From contig OZ026835.1 of NCBI GenBank assembly GCA_964023205.1, positions 14,714,414 to 14,778,413 on the forward strand: DNA of 64,000 nucleotides. Reading direction: 5' to 3'. Under the pieces are notes generated by a model. The model did not search any database. It was not told the DNA's origin and saw only the letters and a list, made by a program, of their open reading frames with translations. The stretch is from Lutraria lutraria. Taxonomy: Eukaryota; Mollusca; Bivalvia; Venerida; Mactridae. Both the position numbers and the translations under genes were made by a program. Position 1 is the stretch's first letter; each line of letters begins with the position of its first letter. Shown piece by piece: positions 31,753 to 46,200 of the stretch.

Positions 31753-31935
31753 GGTCCCTGTTTCACACATATAATCTTATCTGAGAAAGTCGTTCTAAAA
31801 TCTTGTTTAAGAATATATATTTACCTTAAACTGCTGATCCCAAAACAATTAATGGGGAAAAACTTATTTACAAATAAGGCTTAGCCAGATTTTTAATTGT
31901 AAAACTGCTTCAGATATATATATGAAACAGGGCCC
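31753..31935. mobile_element. 183-bp MITE with GGNCCCTGTTTCA ends
   Basis: The left end GGTCCCTGTTTCACACATATA and the right end, read on the minus strand as GGGCCCTGTTTCATATATATA, form terminal inverted repeats. The interior is AT-rich and has no ORF. Confidence 0.7.
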
Positions 31936-31939
31936 TATA

Positions 31940-33870
31940 TTACTGTGAAGGAAATATAACAAAAAAATTAGAATAAACAATTTATTAACATACTAATACA
32001 ATATACATATTACACAATAATGAAATTAAAATAACACTAGAATTGCATAGTCTACAATATGATAAATGATAAATTATAGTAGAATACAAATGTTTGAAAG
32101 GCACAATAGTAAATAAAACTTTGTTCCAATTTTCATTAATAAAAATTTGTAAACAAGCAGATGTTGACAAACATATTCCATTAAATGTATACAAATGATT
32201 TCAACGAATTTCATAAAAATAATTTCATCATTAAACTACTATTTAAACACTGAACAGTATCAAATGAAAAGTGGTAAAAAATCTTAATCATTCAAAGTTA
32301 TATCTTTAACAAGCATTTAAAAGACTTACTGGGTATTATTATTAACAGAACAAAATCATTAAGATTAGATGCAAATATTAGGTAAATACTGGTAGTATAA
32401 CATCTCAAAAAGTGTAAGTGTCCAAAAACTCATAGAAAATTCAGTCAAACAAATTAATTTGAATATACATGTAACAGTTAAGAGCAGAAATTAATACAAA
32501 CTAGATTGATAATATACAATTATATCTAATGCAAAATACAACAATAATAAAAAGCACCAGTATTCAATAAAACAAATATCAATGAAGCAATAAATAGATA
32601 ATAAATCTTAATGCATGTACAACAATATGAGTAAGCAATGAAATATTTCCTCCACTTTTACTTCACAAACCATTTTTTAACATTTAATTCCAATCATCCC
32701 AAATAAAGGCAACTTTCACAGATATAAAACTTACCATAGATGTTCAAATGAAAAAAAAGTAAATGGAATAAAATAATCGTAATACTATGTTTAATGATGT
32801 TACAGCTCAGATTTTACATTTAATGCCAAAAATATGTTTGTGTTACTTAAAACTTATCCACGTCAGTGCTTGCATCACATGTTAATGTCAAGCACCTGTG
32901 TTTTATTTATGGACATCAAGAACATGGTAAAATTACTGTAGTACTTGGGGTTCTATCATTAAACTACACATAGCTTGTATGGTGAAATCTATTGTATGGT
33001 GAATGTTTGTATACATGTAATATTTATGAATTTAAAAGTCACAAATAGGAAATCATGGAAAGAAATATAAAAATGTACTATAAAATTATTAACAACATCA
33101 AGAAGCATTATGAATATAATATAAAAACTAACAAACTTTATTATATGAAATACTGCAAAATTACCTAACAGCTAACATGTTAGAATATCATACAATGTAG
33201 TTACACAGCATATGATTATGGACCTAAATCTGCCAATTACATCCCAATCATGTATCATCATTCAGACAATGGGAACTCAAATATTCTAATAATCAAAATA
33301 CATCTATACATTTTTAACGTCTGGATTACATTGTCAAATAATGAGGTATTTAAAACAAATATGTTGGCATCTCTATTTTTTTTTTTTAATTTGTTTGAAA
33401 TAAAAGCCTATAATGACCATTCATACCAAGTACATTTTGTATTTTGTAACATCTATGAAAATTACGAACAACAGACTCCATACTTGGGTATCCAAGGTGT
33501 AAAAAATCATTAACAGCTGAATCCAGACTGTAAGTGGATGCTTGCACCAAAATAAGGATTACTTATCGTTCTCAAACAGACCCAAAGAGAGTCATAGTCA
33601 ATAATCTTAGATTTTCTTTTCAAACATACATTATTTATATCAAAATGTTTACAAGTAATGTGCATCCATTTGAACAGTTCACTTAAAACATTATTCAAGG
33701 TCCATGCAGTTGAAAAAACATTTGGTAAAAGTTGTATAAGCAAACAGGGCATTTCTTCAGATAAATAAGGAAGACTATATATAAAATACAAACACTCAGA
33801 GAGGTTTTATTGCTTGATTATTGTTTTCAGTGGGATTAAGGCAGTTTTTCAACGATATTTCAGTTTGATT
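31940..33870. other. AT-rich parvin 3' flank
   Basis: No coding signal. It may hold the end of a long parvin 3' UTR; minus-strand AATAAA motifs occur, for example near 33807 and 31982. No repeat family was recognised. Confidence 0.35.
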
Positions 33871-34075
33871 ATATACAGCGCTGGATTCATCTTAACAAAT
33901 TTCCTGGACTGTACTCTAACTACGGTAGTTCTAACTAATGGTACCCCTCCATAAGGAGCCGACAACTTCTTCACACATTTTTATCACATTGTCATAAAAG
34001 GTTTTGACCTGCTGTGATGAGGGATTCGAAGCCAGATATCCCTGGGTTATGGGTTACTAGTATTGCTTGATTAAG
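33870..34075 (-). mobile_element. tRNA-derived SINE, family A, next to parvin stop
   Basis: The minus strand has GGCTTCGAATCCCTC (B-box) and the family A core (TTTCCTGGACTGTACTCTAA on the plus strand). It begins about 140 nt downstream of the parvin stop, so it probably sits in the 3' UTR. Confidence 0.6.
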
Positions 34076-34213
34076 ATGTAACTGGCAGAAAAAAATGATA
34101 TACGAGTAAAATGATATATTGGCACTTTGAATGATCCTTAGATCTGATATCTCCAGGAGATTCCTCTATATACTGAACCACATCGGTGTAAATAGTCTCC
34201 ACCATCCATCTCT

Positions 34214-34296
34214 CTATGGTAATGGTGTATCTTTATATTTGGTGAAGATGTTGTATAGGACTCTTAATGTACACTTTAAATCAAGATTGACTACAT
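34214..34296 (-). CDS. PARV: Parvin last coding exon and stop
   Basis: It completes an Asp codon and adds VVNLDLKCTLRVLYNIFTKY, KDTPLP then TAG. It matches DIVNCDLKSTLRVLYNLFTKY, with a few extra C-terminal residues compared with the vertebrate end. The acceptor is TTACTTTCAG. Confidence 0.96.
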
Positions 34297-37200
34297 CTGA
34301 AAGTAAAATAAATAAAACACCATGTTACTGCATGAATATTCATACAAATACAAATAGGACTGGGCCATAAGTCCAGTATTCTAAGAATTCCGGTTTTCAG
34401 AGAACTTTTGAGAAATTTTGAAAGAAATGGGACTTGAAAAAATCGTCCAAATTTCAGAGAATTCCTGTGTGGAAGGGGTTTTAATGTATATCACTATAGA
34501 TTTTTAAGTTATTTAAATTTTATGGTAATTCGACATTAATTGGTAATTTATCATCAGACGAGGCAAATGTGTCAGATATTACACCAATGATTCATATTTT
34601 TCTAAAAACGTAAATCAAAGTTTGTTCAAGAGATGGATCATAAAAAAGATTAAACATTAAATGGTTGAGAAAATGAATACAACCAAAAAAACTCTCATTG
34701 TCAACTATATATTTTATGTCATATAGGTTTTAATGTAAATCAAAATTTGTTCAAGAGATGTATCACAACGAAGGTAAAATATTAAATTAAATACATTTAT
34801 AGTCTGTATTATAATAGTATTCATAACATTAAAACTATTCTTGAGACTGAAATATATGAATTAATTAAACAAACAGCTGGCATTACCCTTAATTACAATA
34901 TGGAAAATCAAATCACTTCAAATGCCTTCAGGCAACTAGTCAATGTTAGGAGTAATTATAAAATTAGTGAGGTTTGAATTGTACAAGAAAACTAATTCAC
35001 CAGAACTTGTCATTTTAGCATTATTGATGAGCAAAATATTTGTAACTTAATTGAAAAAGTTTCCTTGTAGCTTGTCATAGATGAGTAATGATATATATGC
35101 CCTGTAGGGATAAAACGGTGAAAATATACCCTGAGGAAAATTTTACCTTAGCATCAATCTTAATTTGAAAACAAGAAACAAGTAAATCATACATGTGAAA
35201 AAAGTGAACTCACTAATGACATCATCAGGGTAATTACCAACAAATCAACATTCAATTAGTTCAACTATAGTGAATATACATTGTATATACTGAATCATAC
35301 ACTGCCTTAATTAATCTCTACATTTCATTTACACTTAAAATACAATAATTGATGATTTCAATTCATCACTAATATTGTTAAGAAATTATCAACATCACAT
35401 TCACAATATGGATTTGTCAAGGACTTATGTCTTATATGGTAACTGCTTCAGAATAAAATCAGTATATAATCTAAGAATTAAGATCTCCAGTTGAACATTT
35501 CTGACAGATGTATGACTCCATACCAGACAAGATTTCTAATAACTATACTTTTATCAATACAGATTGACTAGTATTCATTTATTAGATAATTTCTCTCATA
35601 CACACAGAAGAAACAGTTTAGTTTTTGGATGCTGTAAACATTGCACAAAAACTTAAAGGAATGGTATCTTCGTGATACAAGTAATAACAAAATTTCGCCT
35701 TGTTTACTGAGTGTATCATGACAAAAAAAAAAACCAATAAACAATAAAAACCCCTAAACACTAATGTACAACAAACTCCTTCATTCACTTATGATCCCAC
35801 CCAAAAATGATCTCAGAGTACAAAATTTAAAATATGAAATATGTGGTTTGTTATCTAGTTTAGTTACTGGAAAGGAAATGACATTTTTATCAATCTGTGA
35901 AAAGTTATCTCACTAAAGCTTATTATAAAACTTTGTTACAATTCCATAAACTTGTTGACATTAAATCAATATTTTTGTTAAACAAAGACAGTTTAAGTTC
36001 CTATATGTTGAATCAAAATGAAGTTAGCATATAAAATGTGCATAATATAGAGATGTATGTACTATCAGTGACATGTAATCTAAGTCTCTGGTACTACTGT
36101 AGTAAGTACTAAAATTGTTCACCATTGCACAGCACGGCACAAACTATCATGATATATAATTAATGATCACCACATGTACCTGTAACACCATGTTGGTCAT
36201 GTAAGTCAGGATTTAACACACAAGATAATACAAGAAGTTTTCCCACCTACTACATAATTCATTTAGTCAGATTTTCCCTCACAGGTGATACAATTAAGCA
36301 GTATATAATCAGAACAATAATCCAATCAGTTGTAGTAATCAATCTTATTTTATCAATACAAGACAATCCAGCAGCTGTTCATCTTTCATCATTATTGTAG
36401 AACAAGTCAAGTCAGTTAATGAGTTCTTCATTCTGCTATAAAATCAACAATCTCCATACTTCCACTATGTTCTCTTCTAAATGTAAATTTTACTATCTGG
36501 TGTATGACAAATATTTTTTTCACTGGGATTTAAACATTGCATCAACAATCAGGGTCATTTGTTCACTTTCATGGATGAAGACACCAGGCTGAGAGAGAAG
36601 CACCAGCCTTTAATAAGCTAGCTAGACAGCCCCCCCCCACATGTGATATATATCTGGTCCTGGATGGGATATGTACTCACAGAGGTGAGGGGCTAGTATA
36701 ATTATCAGTCAGGGGCCATAACCACTCAACTATCGAGTCCCTCTTACAATTGATAATACCAAAATCTTTGTTAATTTGAACTTTATCTGTACATAATGTT
36801 CACATACATTATATACATGCCAACATTTGGATTTCATTGCCCCACCCCCCTATTTTAATCCTTTTTTGTGACTGTACTGAGATCAGTTACAACCAGTCAG
36901 AAAAGGTTACTACCAGTATCATTTCACAAATGATAAATAGCTGCACTAATTATCTATACCGTGTGATCTTCATACCACTTTATTCAAGCATGTTTGATAA
37001 TGGTACTTTTTTTATATTAACCAAGCTTTGAACAAGGTCACCTTTTGACATATTTGATCATACATGTATGTGATATATACTGACCTTCAGCTCTAGCTTT
37101 TGGTTTAGGAAGTCCAGCATCTTGCATCAATTCAAACGCAAATCCGACATTATGAACCTGAAAATATACATTTATATAGTATGTTAATCATGATTGCATC

Positions 37201-40200
37201 TACATGTATACAAAATTAATAGACTTGATAAAATGTACGGTCAAAGAGCACATTTAGGCTGCAAAGACCAATTTACTGGTTATGTGAACCAGCTGCTGTA
37301 TTATTACTGAAATATTGTTGAAAAATGGCATTAAATCTATTGAAACAAACCAAACAAGTACATTTTGTACTTAATTCTGAAAATTTATTTATCAAACATT
37401 TCTTCTTTTTATTTTTTTGCTTTTGCCTGGTCGATTGATCAACCTAAAGATCAGAGCAGAGTTATAAAACCTATACACATGTAATCACTGTCTCCGAGCT
37501 TAAATCTTAATTCTATTCTCAAAGTAAAATGGTTAAAGAGAAGGAGCTGATTAATGTTTACTTACATATATACAGGTAGATTATGATGTAAGATTGTATG
37601 TATCAATAATATAAGTAATGTCTGATCATGATTAACTAAGAAACATTTAAACACAATATATGAGATTAGAGCTCAGAGACCAATAAAAAGTCATATAACC
37701 TCGGGATCAGATCTTGCACAGACAATACTACACTTCAGACCAATAATGAGCAAATCTTAAAAAAAAATATTTTCCTCTAATTATCTTCCACACAGAAATT
37801 CAACATGTAGTTGAATGCAACAAAGTCAACTTATTTAAATCTTCCACAAATTTTTTTTCCACCATAAAATATATTCACACATGGTAGACATTAGGGATGT
37901 CATAAAATTAGCCCCCAAAAAAACTTAACAGGCATTACAGCAGTTACAAACAGAGCATTCCTTTCTTCCTCAGTACCTAAGACTATTTACAATAAAACAT
38001 TGACTTATAAGAGCTCAGTTCTTTGTACATGATGTTTTCATTAAAAATATTGAAGAATATGTTGGCAGGGATAATTTTCTTCTGGTTTTCTGATTTGACA
38101 CAAAGACAGACTAACATAGATGGAATATTTCGCAGCATGCCACAGATGTCAGACTCTGAGAATGTACTGCGGAACCAGTCTTGGAATGTCGAATGGAAGC
38201 TTTCCCCAAACGTGTTAATTATTGTTGGAATGACAGAGTAAATATAACATTAGTGATAGTGAGGGTAAGAGATGTAAGTGTATAGTATGATATATGCAAG
38301 ATACAGTACTGTGGAATGGACTGCATTTAGACACCATAATGAAACAAAGATGTAAGTTCATAGCAAGAAAAAAATGAAACGAATGAACAAGTTATACATA
38401 GCCTTCCACCAAAAATGCATTCCACATTATCACGTTTTTTACCACCGATGGATTCAACAAATGTCAGTATATACTATTTATTTCACAACATCTACTTAAG
38501 TTCACCAATGATCTCTGACCCCTGTAGAAACGCAGGTCATTAATGCATGCCAGAGAAATGCTAAAATCTGCTATAAACTGATAAAACAAGCAATTGACTA
38601 CAGAGTAACTAGGTGCATATACAAGTATATTAAGCAAACTTAATTTAAGATATACATGTACTTGTTTTCACATTAGCCCTTATTTTTTTTTTTTGAGTTC
38701 AATTTCACCACTCAGTTCCAGTGATGAGAGTTTAATTGGTTCTAATTAATTAGCCAGCCATGTGCTTTCATTTCAAGAAGTCATGTCAGAGAGTCAGATT
38801 AAATTTGTTTTCTCTTTGAGTGGATACAGAACCATTATTAACATAAATCTCACAACCATTCAAGGTTCATTTGTAAGAAAACTTAAGGTACATGATACAG
38901 CCTTCACATTCATTAATATCTACCAAAGGAAGAGGAATTGATTGAAAATATCTTTATTTATGACACATTTGATTAATAAGATGTTTTTTCTCACTCAATT
39001 ATAGTGCTGAAAAGTGAACATAGTACATTATACTTAAAAGCAACAAAAATTAAGCATAATTCATAATAAATAACTGTGGAGCTCCCTCAACTTAAGTGGT
39101 TACAGTCTAACTGTTAGTAATCATTTGCCTCTGGCTGCTGTGAGTTTGAAATTTCATCTGGGACCAAATTTTACATGTGAGCTTAAAGAAGGTTGGATGT
39201 TTTTTTCCATGTACAACTTGGGGATGTCATCTCTCACTGATAGAGAGTATTGGGTTCGAGCCCAGCAACCTACTGTATGTCTCTTTATGTGAGAAAGTAG
39301 GCAGTTGCTTACAATGGATGGGAGTCTAGTACTGATACTTCCCAGGAACAATGCTTAGGTGAACTGTCCGCCTCATATGACTCTTGACTGTTGAAAAAGG
39401 GCGTAAAACTCGAAATAAACAAAACAAAAAACAACTTGGGGACTCACTTCTTCCATGCTGGAAAACTTTCAAAATGAGGCTGACTGGAAGTGCAGCATTA
39501 CACCCCAGTGAAAAAATTCTGATCAGCTGGGTTACATTAACCAATCATAATCAGCATAATCCTTTAGGAACAACAACAACAACAAACAGGTATCATGTAT
39601 GTTAAAAGAAGCAAACTGCATTTATTTTAAATTAATCTTATACAAGATTATGTTGCCTATTGATTTTATTAGCAAAATCTAAATTAATTCATTAAAATGA
39701 AATCCAAAGCTTTAGCTGGGATAACTCATTATACTAGCTTAATTAAATACACATGTTCATAGTTATGATTATATTTAAATAATTCTGGAGGGTTTAAAAG
39801 AGTACAATTAAGTACATATAGGTGTGGTGGTGGGGGGAGAAAGTTCTTGATTTAAATGTACATAAATCAGAGCGTTATGATGGCATTGAAAATGGTCCCC
39901 AGAGTATAAAATTATTGTGTATGAAAATTTCACAAACACCAAAGCTCAAGGCAATATGGTTAATGCTAACACAATGCACTATAGGATCAAATATACAAAA
40001 GATGTCAGATAACAGACACATAATGCATTAGGCCAAGAATAAAAATATGAATGTTTGCCCATAATGCGACTGACCTAGAAAAATGACCATGACCTACAAG
40101 ATTTCTATCATTATCAGGTCTAGAATTTGTTTTCACATACTAGGTACCGTAATATAATACTTGACGCATCTTTACTAGCGCTTATTACATTGTGTTAAAA

Positions 40201-43200
40201 TATTTTTCAATCAATTGTGTTAACTAATTCTTTGTTCTAAATTGAAAATAAAAATCCCTACCTATCTGTCCAAAATTTCAAACTTGGGTAGTGTTAGAGC
40301 AAACACATGTAATTTTGATATTAGCCGAAGTAAATACATTCAGAATTCAACTTATTATGATAAGAAAATTATCATTTAAATCATATTTAAAATTAATGAC
40401 AGCCGTATGTTATCCATACTGACCTCCAAGATGACACATGAGACCTGTGAGGAGCTGATTTTGCAGAACTATTTCTTCTTCTAATTAGAAAATAATTCAA
40501 AGTAATGATTTATGTTATCAAACATACTCCTTTAGTCTGTTTCAAACATACTTGTGCTAATTATGAAAAATAACATTATGCTACTTAATCATGATTTCAT
40601 CATAAAAATAACAATAAATTATTAAGGGTTGTGACTATTTTAGTTTGTTTTCTTAAAACAATTTAACCCTTTAATGTGTTTACTTTATTTTGACAGCACT
40701 GATTGATCAAGAATGTACTCAGTGTCATTTATGAATGAATGAGAGAAACAAATTGAATTCAGTAACAACTGTATGAAACCATGATACCCAGGTTTACACC
40801 ATCAGTCGGCCCCTAGGGGCAGGAGATTACAAGGGTTATTTATGTAATTAATGTCAGCCTACTTCCCCTAAAAGGTCTATCAGGGGTCAAATCTTAATTG
40901 AATTTGTCTAAGCGCAGCATACAGCCCCTTATCAAATGTCACTTGGACAACAGCAGAGAACTAAAAGTTATAATTGGTATCTATGAGATGAGACAAGAAA
41001 TGAATCATGATGTATTAAAACATTTAAGTGATTTAAAACAGACAGATGATACACCTGTATCATGTATAATGCAACATTACACAATTCAAAAAGCCAGTTC
41101 ATGCTCAACAACAAAAGGTAATAAATTGAAAACAGCTGTTTAAGTCTGGAAATTAATTCACTGAGCTTAATTAATGTCTGCATTTAATACATGACCCCCC
41201 TCATTAAAATAATTATTTCATTATCATCAATGTCTAACTACCATCTTTCATGTCTATGATGTAGTAACATTTATCTTCATTTTTCAGCATTTAACTACAC
41301 AATTTTTCTTTTTTTTGGGGGGGGGGGGGGTCAATATTATTTCAGATCTACACTGTATTAAACAAAAGGCTATTATATTAGCCCCAACAGTTGTCCAGGA
41401 TCAGGACTTGTTCTAACCTTGTTATACGCAAGAAACTGTCAAGTACTCCACATGAATGATCAATGAAGAGCACTTTTGATCAGAGACATAATGTCTTCAA
41501 CCATACTGTCACAGAGAACATGGGCTGTGCCAGATAGAGCTCAAACTCACAACCCATATCCCAAACACTCTACCAGCTGAACTATACACAGCAGCCAACA
41601 TTAATAAAACACTTCAGGAAATTAAAAACATGAATCCTTCTCATGCCCACAGAAAAAGATTTGTAGAAAACAAATTAAAAACATTATTTTATGAAATTTT
41701 CAATGAAATTTTTTTTAAAATAATTTTAATTCAGGAATAAAAATTATAGTAAAAATGTTAACAACATGGAGTTTATAAATAATTTTACATATCATTAACG
41801 CTACAAGGTTAAATATCAAGAAAATTAATGTTCTCATCAATATACAATAGAGACATTTATAAGTCAATTCTGCATAATCAATGTGATCTGTTCTGATTTG
41901 ACCAGACTTATCATCCCCATATCATAAGGATAAGAATACTGCATTAAATTTAAATTCAAAATGAATGTAAATCCAAGGGTGTACAGACATTCAATCCATC
42001 TTGACAAACAAAAGTTATTAATTATCAAATGCAAACATTATCAGTGTTTGTACATCTACTTGAATGGATGGTGACTCATATCATGACATAGGTTATCTCT
42101 CCACTAGCCAGGCAACCCAATCATGTAGGTTATGCTGAGGGATCATTCCTCTGTAACCATGAGATACCATACTGACATGTCACAAGATTACACCACAAAC
42201 CCAGACAATTATACTTTAAGGCATAAAAAAGGTAGTTTCTGGTTACCTGACCAACCTAGAATTTTTATATGGCCGGAGAAATGGTACACCCCCCCCCCCC
42301 CCCGCCAACCTAGAATTTTTATATGGCCTGAGGAATGGTTCATCCACTTTCTCACTTGTTTTACCTTTCCACACATGTTCAAGAGCCAAAAAAGCCTCAC
42401 CCTACCTACCCTATTTTTAATAAGCATGTAACAAGAAACAAACAATCTTTTTTACGCCTAACTTCTAGGTGGATCTTTATAGACATGACAATCAGAATCA
42501 AGCATGAAAAAATAGAATAAAAATACATTTGTTAAAAAATTTAAAGTACTATTAGTACTTAAGCTTGGTCTGTTTTCAATTCTCTTCTTACATTTGCAGG
42601 AAATTGATTATAATTCCAATTTTTATTTAACCTTTATAAATTAATTTCCTGAACCAGTTAGAACATAATCATTAATATGATAACCTGAAGAAGTATTAAA
42701 ATGGAATGAAAAATAGGTTTGTATTGTAAAACTAATATTTGTTACATTTTCACATATCTAATTTAAATATTCAACAAAAATAAACAATTTCTTAACTATA
42801 ATGTATTTTATCGGATATGCATTTTGTGTAGACACTCAGCACAAGGAAGTTTTATCTTCCACAATTGAATAAAACATGTCAGTGAACATGTCAGCACTGG
42901 ACCACATGTTGTATTTATGTGGTATATGTGTAACAGATAACAGGTGCCTCCCTAATGGTGGAGTGGATATGGTCTCAGACTAGTAATCATAAGCCCTTCA
43001 CTGATGTGAGCTTCAAACCCAACCGGGACAGTATTTCACATGTGAGGAAGATCTCCAGCTAGTTAACAGAAAGTCGGTGGTTCTACACAGAGTAAGCCAG
43101 GGTCTTATTCCATCACTTAAGTTGGAAAAGTTGCTAAATGACATTGACTGTTGGTGTAACATTTAACAAAAAAATAATAGACTAGAAATGTGTCCAGAGG

Positions 43201-46200
43201 ACACGAATGCCTCCGCTGTGAGCTAAATCAAAAAGGGGCCATAAGTCCTGTGAAAGTGTTTGGATTTTACCGGAGAGCGAACTTTTCCCATATTTCATTA
43301 TTATACACCTTCATGTAAAATATGAAATCAATGCATAAAAACATCAATGTTTTCCAGTTTAACAAGTTTTTTTATTCAGTATGACCTTAAGGTGCCTAAA
43401 TCAAAACAGTATGTAATTAAGCATGTTACGATGAATGCATTGGAGTCAACAAACAACTATACTGAAATGCTTTTGTAAAACTAGGAAGAGTTTATGGCAC
43501 ATAAGTAACCATGAAATACTACCAGTAGGCTATGTTTATGACACACGTGTAACCATGAAATACCACAGGTAAGATGTGTTTATGGCACATTAGTAACCAT
43601 GAAATACTACAGGTGTGTTGTGTTCATGACACATGTGTTATCATGAAATACTGCAGGTAGGTTGTGTTTATGACACATGTGTAACCATGAAATACCACAG
43701 GTAGGATGTGTTTATGGCACATGTGTGACCACTAAATACTACAGATAGGTTGTGTTTATGGCACATGTGTAACCATATATACCACAGGTAGGATGTGTTT
43801 ATGACACATGTGTAACCATGAAATATTACAGGTAGGATGTGTTTATGGCACATGTGTAACCATGAAATATTACAGGTAGAATGTGTTTATGGCACATGTG
43901 TAACCACAAAGTACTACAGGTAGGATGTGTTTATGGCACATGTGTAACCATATATACCACAGGTAGGATGTGTTTATGGCACATGTGTAACCATATATAC
44001 CACAGGTAGGATGTGTTTATGGCACATGTGTAACCATGAAATATTACAGGTAGGATGTGTTTATGACACATGTGTAACCACAAAGTACTACAGGTAGGAT
44101 GTGTTTATGGCACATGTGTAACCATGAAATATTACAGGTAGGATGTGTTTATGGCACATGTGTAACCATGAAATATTTCAGGTAGGATGTGTTTATGGCA
44201 CATGTGTAACCACAAAGTACTACAGGTTGGATGTGTGTATGGCACATGTGTGACCACGAAGTACCACAGGTAGGATGTGTTTATGGCACATGTGTGACCA
44301 CGAAATACTACAGGTAGGTTGTGTTTATGACACATATGTGACCACGAAGTACTAGAGGTAGGATGTGTTTATGACACATGTATAACCATGAAATACTACA
44401 GGTAGTTTGTGTTTATGACACATGTGTAACCATGAAATACTAGAACAAACTCCCTGAGGTCTCTGCCACCAGTGGTCATTATCAAAAAGCCCTATCCCTA
44501 ACTCATTCATTTCATGTTTACTATTAGTAAGATGTACTAATTACATTACTACAGGTAGGAAGAAATGTTCAACGTTATGATATATGAGTAAACATGTGAA
44601 ACTACTAGTAAGTTGCATTGATGGCAGATGTTACAATGCAATATAATGTATCATCAAATTTATGATACAAGTGTAACCATGTAATACAAGGTTGAGTTCA
44701 TGACACATGTGTAACCATGAAATAATGGGTTGATATTAATACTTTGAGAGAATACATGGATTCATACATAGGTCTGAAGTTATATGGTTGATAATTTAAC
44801 TTTGTCGATACAAGCATAGGTGAAAATGAAAAAGTGTCAAATTAACTCATTGCTGCGAAAACAATGAAATAAGTCTAATCTGTACCAGTGAAAAAAGCAG
44901 AAATTTGGACAAATGTTGGAAAACTTTTACCCTTGATGCCTCTTGCAATCTTATTAACAATGACGGGCAATTTTTCTTGGTGTTGTAAATGATGATAAGA
45001 ATATCAGGACATAAGAAATTGTGGTCAACACGAAATATTACGGAACAGAAAAAAATGAAAGAAAGAATGTTATATCCTCCTGATGTTATCTATGTGTATT
45101 GTTTGTTTCAGTGATTTTAACACCATTTTTTCAAATACACTTTACGGTGCTGGATCACCTAACCAGTTTTACTGGACTTTATTAATACCAGTTCCAACTA
45201 CTGCTAACTTCCACAAGGTCACAGCAAATTCTCAACATATGGAAGAAAATCAACATTTTTTTGTCCAATTTTTACATGACCTAAAGCTACTGGTATTTGA
45301 ACCTGTATTGTCTGATTATAAGTCCAGAACAGTAACTTCTGAACCATGACCGCCGCCTTTCTATAAGTAATACTAGTAATATTTATATGTATGAATAGAT
45401 GAGTGATATTTTTTAAAGTAAGTGATAACCACATTTATACATGTACATGACTGAATAGTATTAATAGTACAGTTTATTTTAATCTGAAGGATAATAACAA
45501 AAACCGAGTGCTAATCAAATCATTTAATCTTCAGGATGAATCTAAATAAACTTATTTCCCTGGGAGATAAGTACACATCACTTAACCATCACTTCAATAT
45601 AAGTACCGAATAAACTCAATACGGAAATACCAAGCACTCACATCAACAACTTCAGTTTACAACAAACAATACATGATTATCAAAAAGTCTAAAATCTCAA
45701 GTGCACATGGTCTTCCTTTTCAAATATTTTTGCTACTGATAACTAATATCATTAAGACAAAAAGCTGTGAAAATACTTAACAGATAATCAATGAAATATA
45801 TTGATAGAGTGACAAAAAATAAACGAAGGTTTGATACAAGAATTCTTGGCTCTTTAAGACAACTACAAATGTAATTAGTCATTTATGGTTTATTATAGAT
45901 ATGTAATGTTATAAATAAACTCAAAATTGTATTTTTTTATATAGAAACACATATTTGTTATTGCCAGAACATGACATATAGCAGTCAAGCATTGTAGTAG
46001 TACAACATACTAGTGTACCATTAATTTATACAGTAAATGACGACGTAATACTGTATACGTTGAAATTTTGGTGGTGGTTTAATGTTTGCTATTTTGGCAG
46101 TTTCAGCCAATTGTAAACCCCGCCAATAATTCAGACAGCCAATAAAAGTAAGACAACTAACAGGACTTAAGTTACAAATATTTTATCAGTGTTTAAAATA

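Noticed and set aside
42132..42445. Overlapping ORFs on both strands around 42.2-42.4 kb
   Set aside because: They arise from an imperfect duplication flanking a C-run in a dispersed repeat.
43668..44335. Repeated MCHKHNLPVVF-type ORFs
   Set aside because: Product of the 43/44-bp minisatellite; the frame breaks wherever 43-bp units occur.
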